NCBI GenBank assembly: GCA_024223125.1
Contig: JAAEOP010001169.1
Span: forward strand, 1-11,984
DNA from: Chloroflexota bacterium
GTDB taxonomy: Bacteria > Chloroflexota > Anaerolineae > Promineifilales > Promineifilaceae
Reading direction: 5' to 3'
DNA length: 11,984 nt
A program made the position numbers and the translations under genes. The notes beneath the pieces are model-generated. The model saw only the letters and a program-made list of their open reading frames with translations, had not been told where the DNA came from and made no database searches. Shown in pieces: positions 1-6,296 of the stretch (within the stretch, counting starts at the first letter, position 1; every line of letters starts with the position of its first letter).

Positions 1-510
1 CTGATGCTGCTCTACAAAAGCGGGCATATTGGGGCTGCCAATCTCCTCCTCTCCTTCGATGACAAATTTGATGTGGCAAGGTAGCTCGCCCACAGCATCT
101 TTAACAGCCGCCAGAGCAGCCAGACGGCAGATGATGTGTCCTTTGTCATCGCTGATGCCGCGAGCGTACAGGGTATCGTTTCGTCTGGTCAGAGTGAAGG
201 GATCGGATTCCCATAAATCCAGCGGGTCAGGTGGCTGCACATCGTAATGGAGGTAAAGGAGAAGGGTTTTGTCATGACGGCCGTGACCGCCTCCCACCAC
301 CACCGGATATCCATTAGAAGGCATGATTTCAGCGCTGAATCCCTGTTCTTGCAGCATTGTGGCTACCAGGTCGGCACATTCGTCTATGCCCCAATTTTGG
401 GCGGACACACTGGGTTGAGCGCACAGATGGGCTAATTGTTCAATCCAATAATTCAGATTAGCTTCTATGTGGGCGTCAATTTTTTGATATAGATCAGTTT
501 GTGGGGACAT
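1..510 (-). CDS. M20 family metallopeptidase (dipeptidase-like), C-terminus cut by window edge
   Basis: The 170 visible residues are the N-terminal catalytic part of a zinc-dependent M20 peptidase, a cytoplasmic family that cleaves dipeptides or short peptides. Seen directly: the metal-binding HYDVQP motif (His88, Asp90), the bridging-Asp motif RGISDDKG (Asp121/122) and EGEEEIGS, where Glu155 and Glu156 align with the catalytic base and a metal ligand. The carnosinase-like order and spacing suggest the M20 dipeptidase subgroup rather than acetylornithine deacetylase, but the dimerisation domain and the rest of the catalytic domain lie outside the window, so the substrate cannot be named. The ATG at 508-510 lies inside the upstream phosphatase gene, overlapping its end by 17 nt, with GGAG about 10 nt upstream. 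The overlap suggests translational coupling. No stop codon occurs before the left edge, so the gene is partial. Confidence 0.9.
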   Translation of the reverse strand, partial: MSPQTDLYQKIDAHIEANLNYWIEQLAHLCAQPSVSAQNWGIDECADLVATMLQEQGFSAEIMPSNGYPVVVGGGHGRHDKTLLLYLHYDVQPPDPLDLWESDPFTLTRRNDTLYARGISDDKGHIICRLAALAAVKDAVGELPCHIKFVIEGEEEIGSPNMPAFVEQHQ

Positions 511-1123
511 GGGGGACCAACTCCAAATGACTGGTATCATTTAGCCGGGTTAAATAAGGTTGCTTATTTATCACTTCCACAATGCTCAGGCCAGTATTAC
601 CACGCAAGGAAAAACGGCCGTATTCATCTTCATGTAGTCCAATCAACTGCCCGATGAGTGAATGGAGTAAACCGCCATGGGATACAACAGCCACCATTTC
701 ATTGGGGTGATCTGCCAACACTTTTTCATAAGCAGTTTGGGCGCGGCGGCGCACTTCATGGAAAGGTTCGCCGTTGGGGGGATCAATCAGTCCCCGTTTG
801 CCATTTTGCCCAATTTTGGAGAAGCGTGCCCTTACCTCCTTGCTGGTCATACCGGAAAAATCACCCACATCACGTTCGCGCCAGATGGCGTCGAAGTGTG
901 GTTCCAGGTGATGGTGAGTGGCGAGGACTACGGCCGTTTGCCTACAACGCTGCAAATCACTGCTAATAACTGCTTCAATCGGCCAATCGGACAGACGGAC
1001 AGCTAACTGGGCTGCTTGCTGCCGTCCCGTTTCATTCAATGGAATATCGGCATGGCCTTGCCAACGGCCGGCTTCATTCCAGTCGGTAATACCGTGTCGA
1101 ATTAAGAGTAAGGTTGTGGTCAT
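494..1123 (-). CDS. histidine phosphatase family protein (phosphoglycerate mutase-like)
   Basis: This 209-residue protein is a single-domain histidine phosphatase. Visible active-site elements are LIRHGITDWN (Arg9, and the phospho-accepting His10), SSDLQRCRQTA (Arg59), WRERDVGDFSG (Glu83, the proton donor position) and VVSHGGLLH (His149). This complete set predicts a working phosphotransfer site. The family includes cofactor-dependent phosphoglycerate mutases, alpha-ribazole phosphatase and many broad-specificity phosphatases. The length and the short region between residues 83 and 149 fit the broad-specificity/CobC-like members better than true glycolytic mutase (about 230-250 residues), but no cobalamin gene is nearby to support CobC. 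The ATG at 1121-1123 has AAGGAA just upstream. The 3' end overlaps the start of the M20 peptidase by 17 nt, so the two are probably co-transcribed. Confidence 0.9.
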   Translation of the reverse strand: MTTTLLLIRHGITDWNEAGRWQGHADIPLNETGRQQAAQLAVRLSDWPIEAVISSDLQRCRQTAVVLATHHHLEPHFDAIWRERDVGDFSGMTSKEVRARFSKIGQNGKRGLIDPPNGEPFHEVRRRAQTAYEKVLADHPNEMVAVVSHGGLLHSLIGQLIGLHEDEYGRFSLRGNTGLSIVEVINKQPYLTRLNDTSHLELVPHVPTN

Positions 1124-1153
1124 GGGTTCCTTGTGCAGTGTGCAGGACGGGAC

Positions 1154-1183
1154 ACTGAAAACTGATTACTGATTACTGAAAAC
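1154..1183. repeat. short direct repeats between the Mrr-like and phosphatase genes
   Basis: The nine-mer ACTGAAAAC occurs at 1154-1162 and 1175-1183, bracketing two tandem copies of TGATTAC (1163-1169, 1170-1176). The repeat supplies the last codons and stop of the Mrr-like gene (VFSNQ-stop). It resembles, in word style, the degenerate repeats at 2658-2709, 9363-9437 and 10148-10175. No function is evident. Confidence 0.55.
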
Positions 1184-1750
1184 GGCCGCCAAATGAGCCA
1201 GGACAGCGCCATCAATCAAGGTCATCGGTTTACCTTGTGCCCAGGTGCGGGCGGAATGTGAAATGTCGGCCGTGGTAACAAGAAAGGCGTGGGCTACCCG
1301 TTCGTGCATAAGCGTACCGTATAGTTCTCGCACAATATCGGGACCGATGGTGTTTCGGTACCGTTTGCATTGCACGATGGCCTGTTTGCCATTCGCCTGG
1401 GTCAACATCAAATCCACACCATTGTCTCCACGACGGCCGCGCAGCTTCACCCGATATCCTTTGCGCCGGAACAAATCGGCTACATACCGTTCAAATTCGT
1501 AAGGGTTCAAGGCATATAGTTCTTCGATATCGAGGGGGTGGACGGTCACGGCCGTTTTCCGCTGCCCTCGCCACCACAACATCAGCCACAACAGGGTTAA
1601 GGTTACAAAACCGGCAATCTCGGCCAAACGCAGCAGTTCATCAATGGTGGGCGGCAGATTTGCCAGCCAATCGGGGCGACTAACCAAACGTACAAACAGC
1701 CACAAGAGGTACACGGCCGTTAATATTCCAATCATCAACCGACTACTCAT
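1166..1750 (-). CDS. membrane-anchored Mrr-like restriction endonuclease domain protein
   Basis: From the ATG at 1748-1750 the product is 194 residues. Two hydrophobic helices (about residues 6-22 and 46-60) are followed by an Mrr-type PD-(D/E)xK nuclease domain. Seen directly: the helix NPYEFERYVADLF, then GYRVKLRGRRGDNGVDL with Asp113, then QAIVQCKRY with the Gln127-x-Lys129 variant of the catalytic ExK, which is usual in Mrr proteins. The C-terminal ARTWAQGKPMTLIDG is also typical of the family. Mrr enzymes cut modified DNA, and the TM-Mrr architecture is a recurring membrane-tethered form of unknown target. An open frame continues upstream to a GTG at 1966, but those 72 extra residues are Arg/Pro-rich, lack the family's character and overlap a transposase relic, so I chose the internal ATG although its ribosome site is weak. 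No methylase or other restriction gene is adjacent. Confidence 0.82.
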   Translation of the reverse strand: MSSRLMIGILTAVYLLWLFVRLVSRPDWLANLPPTIDELLRLAEIAGFVTLTLLWLMLWWRGQRKTAVTVHPLDIEELYALNPYEFERYVADLFRRKGYRVKLRGRRGDNGVDLMLTQANGKQAIVQCKRYRNTIGPDIVRELYGTLMHERVAHAFLVTTADISHSARTWAQGKPMTLIDGAVLAHLAAVFSNQ

Positions 1751-1865
1751 TTTGGGTCTGGTAGACGGCCGTGTTGTCAGATGGGGTGATTGTTGACGGA
1801 ACTTCAAATCATATCGGGCCAGCATTCGGCAATTGTAAAGGGGAAGCGGGAAAACCCCAAATTCT

Positions 1866-1994
1866 TCAAGTCCTCGGCGCTTGGGAAGATACCTTGAGAG
1901 ATAGTCCCCGATGCGAAAACAGGGTCGTAAATTGCTGATCGCGATACAGTGACCCCATTTCGTCACGCATGGTCATATTCACATTTCCTTGAGG
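1866..1994 (-). pseudogene. relic of an IS1182-like transposase N-terminus
   Basis: Reading the minus strand from about 1994, the frame gives VPQGNVNMT, MRDEMGSLYRDQQF and TTLFSHRG, then diverges and stops at 1866-1868. This closely follows the N-terminal pattern I know from IS1182-type (DUF772-containing) transposases, roughly FPKGN-x-Y-x-RLRDELG-x-(I/L)Y-x(3)-F-x(2)-LF-x(2)-RG, which in intact proteins continues into a QPAEAPWRLALVTV-like segment. That continuation is absent, as are the DDE residues and terminal inverted repeats, so only some 30-35 codons survive (about 1905-1994). The fragment sits between the Mrr-like and peroxidase-related genes and accounts for most of that 266-nt spacer. 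The rest of the spacer (1751-1865) shows nothing I recognise beyond one ACGGCCGT copy. Similarity is judged by eye only. Confidence 0.55.
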
Positions 1995-2016
1995 GACAAG
2001 TTGCCAGGACGGCCGT

Positions 2017-2598
2017 TCAGCGCGCCAATGTATGATATTCTCGATTGGGCATCATGCCTGTGGCCGCCGCTAAACGGTTGGTAAAGTTGTACATGGCAGC
2101 AATTTCGGCAATGTCAAAAATAGCCTCGTCCGAGAATCCTAACTGACGCAGATGTTCAATATCATCCTGGTTACATTCAACAGGGTTGAGCGTGATTTTG
2201 ACGGCATAATCCAACATAGCGGTTGTTCTTTCATCTAACCCCGCTCGCCGGTAATCTAATGTAATACGATCTCCCAGAACGGGGTCTTCTAGCGCCGCCC
2301 TTAAATCAGCCCCATGACTGACCAAACAGTATAGGCAATGGTTTTCTGAGGAAACGACCACACTAATCATCTCTCGTTCGGCCGAAGATAAATCTGATTC
2401 GCCGCTTGTTAATTCCCGAAAATGAGTAAACCAGGGCCAAAAATGTGTCGGCCGAAAAGAGTAAGCGACAAAGACATTGGGCACAAACCCTATTTTTTCT
2501 CGTGCTTTAGCAAATAGTTTTTGCAAACCTTCATCCAGGGATTCCTCTTCGGGAAGTGTAAACCAACAAATTTGTTCTTTTTCAATCTTCATCGTCAT
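2017..2598 (-). CDS. AhpD-like / carboxymuconolactone decarboxylase family, peroxidase-related protein
   Basis: The product (193 residues from the ATG at 2596-2598) is an all-helical AhpD-like protein. The diagnostic motif SSENHCLYCLVSHG carries the redox pair Cys88 and Cys91 and His95, the proton-relay arrangement of alkylhydroperoxidase AhpD. The preceding segment, with KIGFVPNVF and LSSAEREMISV, and the following KITLNPVE and LRQLGFSDEAIFDIAEIAAMYNFTNRLA, fit the 'uncharacterized peroxidase-related enzyme' subgroup. Probable role: thiol-dependent reduction of hydroperoxides in the cytoplasm. The electron donor is unknown. Several in-frame starts (GTG 2607, ATG 2601, 2598, 2592) are possible; AGGTG at 2605-2609 gives the best spacing, 6 nt, to 2598. 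An ACGGCCGT copy begins immediately after the stop. The gene is 142 nt downstream of the baeRF10-like gene, with a hairpin between. Confidence 0.85.
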   Translation of the reverse strand: MTMKIEKEQICWFTLPEEESLDEGLQKLFAKAREKIGFVPNVFVAYSFRPTHFWPWFTHFRELTSGESDLSSAEREMISVVVSSENHCLYCLVSHGADLRAALEDPVLGDRITLDYRRAGLDERTTAMLDYAVKITLNPVECNQDDIEHLRQLGFSDEAIFDIAEIAAMYNFTNRLAAATGMMPNREYHTLAR

Positions 2599-2657
2599 CA
2601 TTGTCACCTATTGAATGTTAAGGGATTAGGGTTGGGGATAAAATATATGTCTTGAAT

Positions 2658-2709
2658 GAGATTAGGAGATAGAGAGATTCAATCTCCTAATCTCTCTATC
2701 TCTAATCTC
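2658..2709. repeat. inverted repeat of AATCTC words (possible 3' hairpin)
   Basis: The arms at 2658-2679 and 2689-2709 pair almost perfectly, with one unpaired G, around a loop of about 9 nt. The sequence is built from AATCTC/GAGATT words and is also partly direct-repetitive. It lies 30 nt past the stop of the baeRF10-like gene on the minus strand, so it could protect or end that transcript. No U-run follows the stem directly, so I do not call a standard intrinsic terminator. Confidence 0.55.
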
Positions 2710-2740
2710 TAAAGTGGAACAGCTAATAAATCATGGTTTG

Positions 2741-3847
2741 TTAATAACGCAAAATCGCTCCGATACGGCCGATATCTTCCAGTTTGGGGTTGTCGCGAAT
2801 GACTTCTACGTGGCCGCCATTGCTCATTGTGCTGGCGCAGGCGGTATCTACTATGTCGTCTACGGCCGTTAGCTCAGTGTCGCTAAACGGGCTTTTGGTC
2901 AGGTTAGCCACCAAAAAACCAGAGGCGCCATCCATGTAGCCAGGATAACGATAGCCGTCGCTGATGATGAGAGTTTGCACCCGCTTTTCGCTGACTGCTT
3001 GTAATGTTTCATCCAGTCCGATGACGGCCGTACCCCCCTTTGCCTGAGTGGTAAGCAAACGTTCTACTAGATTTTGTTCTCGTTCCATATTTGTCTTTTG
3101 AAGCAAGTCAAGCGATTGTTGACGCACGGCATGTTCACCGGCATTCATGTCCATGGCAAATGTACCGGCAATGCAGCTTTGCAACTGTTTGGGCAGCAGT
3201 TCCCGAAACTCAGCTACCGTTTCCGAAGTGCCGCCTAAGAAGAGGCGTCGAATAGGGGCGCTGTTGAAAAAGTCTACGGCTGCTTCGGCTGATTCACGAA
3301 TATTACGATGAACCATTTCCTCTTCATGACGGCCGCCGCCTACCCCGCCACGCATACCTACCGCTGAGGAGCCACCCCCTTGCTTCTGTTTGTGTATTTC
3401 TTCACCCATAAAGCCTTCCGTGGCCTGCAACTCGCCGAGATGATACTCAAAGAAGCGAGCGCCTATCCGGTCCACCAGGGTGACACCATAATGGGCATAA
3501 AAATCGAGCAAATGGGCCAGGGGTTTTACATAGGGTTTGGGGCCGACACGCACACGATTACGAAACGAGACGCCCGCTGGATAAGCCCGGAAAAAATTGT
3601 CACTATTGCTGCTAAAGAGAGCCAGACCGGGGCTGTCCCAGCTATAGCTCAAATTAAGGTACCGTTCAATAGCGGCTATATCTTCTTCCTGGTCTACGTT
3701 TGCCTCCCGAAGCATTCCTTTGACCTGCAACTTAATAGTCTCCTGGGATTCTTGAGCGGTATCCGCATCCAGGTATAGACTAATGACTTTACGGCCATTG
3801 TTCGTTTGATGAGACAACAATTCATGTAACTGGTCTTGAGTTATCAT
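2741..3847 (-). CDS. baeRF10-like bacterial eRF1-domain protein (putative ribosome-associated release factor homologue)
   Basis: This 368-residue protein has the three-part order of the bacterial/archaeal eRF1-like (baeRF) families. The N-terminal region (1-115) contains VISLYLDAD. A middle domain (about 118-200) has strands LVDRIGARFFEYHLGEL, a glycine-rich loop at 157-173 and the helix EEEMVHRNIRESAEAAVDFF. The C-terminal alpha/beta domain (about 198-368) contains RRLFLGGTSETVAEF, VERLLTTQAKGGTAVIGL and VQTLIISDG. The loop takes the place of the eRF1 GGQ loop but reads GGVGGGRH, with no GGQ tripeptide. Eukaryotic relatives act at the ribosomal peptidyl-transferase centre; the function of most baeRF families is not established, so ribosome rescue is an inference. 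AGGAGGT lies 3 nt before the ATG, an unusually strong ribosome site predicting good expression. A REP-like element lies in the upstream region. Confidence 0.78.
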   Translation of the reverse strand: MITQDQLHELLSHQTNNGRKVISLYLDADTAQESQETIKLQVKGMLREANVDQEEDIAAIERYLNLSYSWDSPGLALFSSNSDNFFRAYPAGVSFRNRVRVGPKPYVKPLAHLLDFYAHYGVTLVDRIGARFFEYHLGELQATEGFMGEEIHKQKQGGGSSAVGMRGGVGGGRHEEEMVHRNIRESAEAAVDFFNSAPIRRLFLGGTSETVAEFRELLPKQLQSCIAGTFAMDMNAGEHAVRQQSLDLLQKTNMEREQNLVERLLTTQAKGGTAVIGLDETLQAVSEKRVQTLIISDGYRYPGYMDGASGFLVANLTKSPFSDTELTAVDDIVDTACASTMSNGGHVEVIRDNPKLEDIGRIGAILRY

Positions 3848-3850
3848 GGT

Positions 3851-3857
3851 ACCTCCT
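3851..3857 (-). promoter_or_regulatory. near-perfect Shine-Dalgarno of the baeRF10-like gene
   Basis: On the minus strand AGGAGGT is followed by ACC and the ATG at 3845-3847. It is the strongest ribosome site I see in the window and fixes the start of the downstream gene. Confidence 0.8.
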
Positions 3858-3873
3858 ACATAAACTCAATGTA

Positions 3874-3901
3874 ACTATACAGGTGTTTCTTGACTGTCAT
3901 A
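3874..3901 (-). promoter_or_regulatory. possible promoter of the baeRF10-like gene, -35 inside a REP-like element
   Basis: On the minus strand TATAGT (3874-3879) is a good -10. The best -35 candidate is ATGACA (3895-3900, 15-nt spacing) or the overlapping TATGAC (3896-3901, 16-nt spacing). These -35 bases are the end of the palindromic element at 3894-3980. The spacing is short and the assignment rests on pattern alone. Confidence 0.35.
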
Positions 3902-3980
3902 CCCGCGAAGGCGGGTATCCAGGTGTGTGGCTTCCTGCCTTCGCAGAGCCTGCCCTCACGAAAATGGGGGAATGACCTGT
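3894..3980. repeat. REP/MITE-like palindromic element
   Basis: The left end reads GTCATACCCGC-GAAG-GCGGGTATCC, a compact hairpin. The right end reads ATGGGGGAATGAC, so the element is bounded by inverted GTCAT-x-CCC ends (3896-3904 and 3968-3976). An interior GCCTTCGCAGAG (3937-3948) looks like a worn copy of the opposite arm. This matches the style of the dispersed GTCATTCCCGCG-type palindromes seen in many bacterial genomes. It fills most of the 192-nt spacer between the HtrA-like gene and the baeRF10-like gene. The remaining part (3981-4039) shows nothing clear. Confidence 0.65.
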
Positions 3981-4039
3981 ATCGTCACAACTCAATAATA
4001 ATATGGGATCTATGTTAGCTGCGTTGCGTTGTTAAAATG

Positions 4040-5236
4040 TTACGGCCGTTCACCCAATGTCAACGGCACAGTAACCTCTTCTCCACGACGGATGACGGTT
4101 AAATCTACCGGATCACCCACCTGTGTTTCAAAAACAAGATAGCTCAACAAATCATCTGAATTACGAACCGGCACACCATCTATGGCTACAATGTAATCCC
4201 CTTCAGCGGCAAACTCTACACTGAGATTGTGTCCGATTAAACCGGCTTTGTCGGCTGGCGTATCTGATCCCACGCCACTCACCCAAACGCCATTGGGCGG
4301 CAATCCCAACTCGTTTAACTCGCGTAAATTAAACGGCTCGGAACGCATACTGATGCCCAGATAAGGGTAAATATATTCACCCATGTCTACCAGCGCAGGG
4401 GCGATATTCCGCACGGCATTAACGGGAATGGAAAAACCCACGCCCGAACTGGCTCCAGTACGGGAAAGAATGGCGCTGTTGACACCAATCACTTCCCCAT
4501 CCAAATTAAGGAGGGGACCGCCAGAGTTGCCAGGATTAATGGCGGCGTCTGTTTGAATGACCTGGGGGATGGAAAAGTAACCGCCAGCCACAACTCGCTG
4601 TGAATCCAATGTGCGCCCCAGCCCGCTGATGATGCCGATGGACATGGAGCTTTGTTCGCCAAATGGATTGCCGATGGCAATGACAAACTGCCCCACGCGC
4701 AGGGCGCTGGAATTACCCAGAGGGACGGGTTTCACATCGGCTGGTAATTCATCTACTTTGATGACGGCCAGGTCACTGTCTACATCTTTACCCACAACGT
4801 CGGCGTAGCGACGTTGTCCATTGGCAAAAACAACTTCGTAGTTGGTTCCGCCACCGACGACGTGGTTATTGGTGACGATGTCGCCATGGCTGTCAAACAC
4901 GAAACCGCTGCCGGTGCCGGCCAACTCATCCCCTTCATAAACAAAGATATGGACGACGGAAGGGTTGACACGGCCGTAAATCTCAATCATGCGCTGTTCC
5001 AAATCTGAGGTGATCTGAGTATTCAGCGCTGGGACGTTAACTGCGCTGGGCGACAGTTCGGTCTCAGACGATTGGGCTTCTATGGTAGCCACCGCGCGAG
5101 CTACAATGTCGCTTGTATTAACTTCTGCCGTTTGTGGGTCTAAGATGTCGGGGTTTGTGGCTGCCTGACAGGCAAGACCAAGCAGCAAGAACAGGCCAAT
5201 TAAAATTAAAATAGATTTATTTCGGGTGCGGATCAT
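4040..5236 (-). CDS. HtrA/Deg-like S1C serine protease, predicted lipoprotein with PDZ domain
   Basis: This 398-residue protein begins with a lipoprotein signal: a basic start, a hydrophobic stretch at 9-20 and the lipobox LGLAC, with Cys23 as the lipidation site. A flexible linker (24-75) leads to a trypsin-like domain (about 80-285) whose triad is visible as His125 in VTNNHVV, Asp155 in DVDSDLAVIKV and Ser238 in GNSGGPLL. A PDZ domain follows (about 290-398; YLGISM, GVGSDTPADKAGL, GDYIVAIDGVPV). It should act outside the membrane, degrading or refolding damaged envelope and secreted proteins. All catalytic residues are intact. The start is supported by the signal peptide and by GGAG 11 nt upstream. 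The stop overlaps an ACGGCCGT copy (Arg-Pro-stop). It lies 72 nt downstream of the DnaJ-like gene and has its own weak promoter candidate. Confidence 0.95.
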   Translation of the reverse strand: MIRTRNKSILILIGLFLLLGLACQAATNPDILDPQTAEVNTSDIVARAVATIEAQSSETELSPSAVNVPALNTQITSDLEQRMIEIYGRVNPSVVHIFVYEGDELAGTGSGFVFDSHGDIVTNNHVVGGGTNYEVVFANGQRRYADVVGKDVDSDLAVIKVDELPADVKPVPLGNSSALRVGQFVIAIGNPFGEQSSMSIGIISGLGRTLDSQRVVAGGYFSIPQVIQTDAAINPGNSGGPLLNLDGEVIGVNSAILSRTGASSGVGFSIPVNAVRNIAPALVDMGEYIYPYLGISMRSEPFNLRELNELGLPPNGVWVSGVGSDTPADKAGLIGHNLSVEFAAEGDYIVAIDGVPVRNSDDLLSYLVFETQVGDPVDLTVIRRGEEVTVPLTLGERP

Positions 5237-5262
5237 AAAACAAGTAGCTCCTTTTTAGCTTA

Positions 5263-5290
5263 AGTGTAAAAGCTGTATGCAGGGGAGCAA
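5263..5290 (-). promoter_or_regulatory. weak sigma70-like promoter candidate before the HtrA-like gene
   Basis: On the minus strand TTGCTC (5285-5290) and TACACT (5263-5268) are 16 nt apart, about 27 nt before the HtrA-like start. Both hexamers depart from consensus. The gene could instead be read through from the DnaJ-like gene. Confidence 0.35.
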
Positions 5291-5308
5291 GTAACGTTTA
5301 TGATTTTA

Positions 5309-6226
5309 TTAAGTCAGTTGGGCCAATTCCTGGTAAAGCTGACGCTGTTCAGTGGTCAGTTGTGCCGGAATGCGAATCTTGATTGTGGCGAATAGATCGC
5401 CAATCTTATCTTTTTTTTGTAGGGCAGGCATACCTTTGCCTCTGAGCCGGAATGTTTGTCCGCCTTGAGTTCCGGCGGGAACAGTCAATTGCACGTCACC
5501 ACTGAGGGTGGATACGGTCACTTTGCCACCTAACACGGCCGTTACCACATCTACTTCGGCTGTTGTTTTCAAATTGACGCCGTCTACAGTAAAAGTCGGA
5601 TGGGGCTGTATCTGCACAACGAGGTATAAATCGCCGCGGCCGTTTGGCCCCTGGTTTCCTTTACCGCGCAGCCGAATTTTAGCCCCATCTACAACGCCAG
5701 GCGGGATGATGGCCGTAAACTGTTTGCCGCCCTGGCTAAAGCTGCGATCTGTACCCTGGTACGCTTCTTCTAATGTGATTGTGATTGGTTCTTCAGCATC
5801 CATATTACGGGGAGCGTTTCTCTGCCCAAACTCGCTGCCAAAGATAGATTGGAAGAAGTCAGAAAAGCCGCCGTTACGGCCGTCGCCAAACAAATCGTTA
5901 AGATTTACATTTGTCTGATACTGGTAGCCGCCGCGGGGGCCGCCCTGGTTAAAATATTGGGAAAAATCAAAATCACCGGGACGGCCGCCCATTTGCTGGT
6001 AGCGGTGATAATTATGACCCAATTGGTCATATTTTTGACGATTGTCTGAGTTACCTAAAACTTCATACGCCTCATTGATTTGTTTGAATTTCTCTTCCGC
6101 TAATTTGTTGTTGGGATTTTTGTCGGGGTGATGCTGCCGCGCCAAACGACGGTAAGCACGTTTTATTTCTTTGTCGTCAGCCGATTTTGAGACTCCCAAA
6201 ATTTGATAGTAATCTTTGTAGTCCAT
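5309..6226 (-). CDS. DnaJ-family co-chaperone without zinc finger (CbpA / type II J protein)
   Basis: This 305-residue protein starts with a J domain (about 3-70) carrying the HPD tripeptide at 33-35, which stimulates DnaK ATPase. A Gly/Phe-rich linker follows (about 75-140; GDFDFSQYFNQGGPRGG, DLFGDGRNGGFSDFF), then two beta-rich client-binding domains (about 146-290; FTAIIPPGVVDGAKIRLRGKG and its repeat VPAGTQGGQTFRLRGKG) and a short C-terminal helix. There are no CxxCxGxG repeats and no cysteine at all, so this is the CbpA-like class rather than DnaJ proper. It works in the cytoplasm with DnaK, which is not in this window. The ribosome site is weak (AGGAA, far upstream), but a good promoter lies 42-70 nt before the ATG. 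Its position just ahead of the HtrA-like protease suggests shared stress expression, not shown. Confidence 0.94.
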   Translation of the reverse strand: MDYKDYYQILGVSKSADDKEIKRAYRRLARQHHPDKNPNNKLAEEKFKQINEAYEVLGNSDNRQKYDQLGHNYHRYQQMGGRPGDFDFSQYFNQGGPRGGYQYQTNVNLNDLFGDGRNGGFSDFFQSIFGSEFGQRNAPRNMDAEEPITITLEEAYQGTDRSFSQGGKQFTAIIPPGVVDGAKIRLRGKGNQGPNGRGDLYLVVQIQPHPTFTVDGVNLKTTAEVDVVTAVLGGKVTVSTLSGDVQLTVPAGTQGGQTFRLRGKGMPALQKKDKIGDLFATIKIRIPAQLTTEQRQLYQELAQLT

Positions 6227-6267
6227 TCGTATGCTTCTGTTCCTGTTTCCGTAAACGCTATAGTGTC

Positions 6268-6296
6268 ATTGTATGCGCCAGATGGAAGATGGTCAA
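6268..6296 (-). promoter_or_regulatory. sigma70-like promoter of the DnaJ-family gene
   Basis: On the minus strand TTGACC (6291-6296) and TACAAT (6268-6273) are exactly 17 nt apart; each matches five of six consensus bases. A start of transcription near 6261 would give a leader of about 35 nt. The -35 box overlaps the 3' end of the upstream cyclotransferase-like gene, so the DnaJ-family gene can be expressed independently of it. Confidence 0.65.

Noticed and set aside
29..435. Plus-strand open frames over the left edge
   Set aside because: The opposite strand encodes a clear M20 peptidase with all expected motifs across this stretch.
1751..1966. N-terminal extension of the Mrr-like gene back to GTG 1966
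   Set aside because: The extra 72 residues are Arg/Pro-rich without family resemblance, overlap a transposase relic in another frame, and no ribosome site precedes the GTG.
2658..2709. Intrinsic terminator
   Set aside because: The stem is strong, but no run of U follows it on either strand, so only a hairpin is reported.
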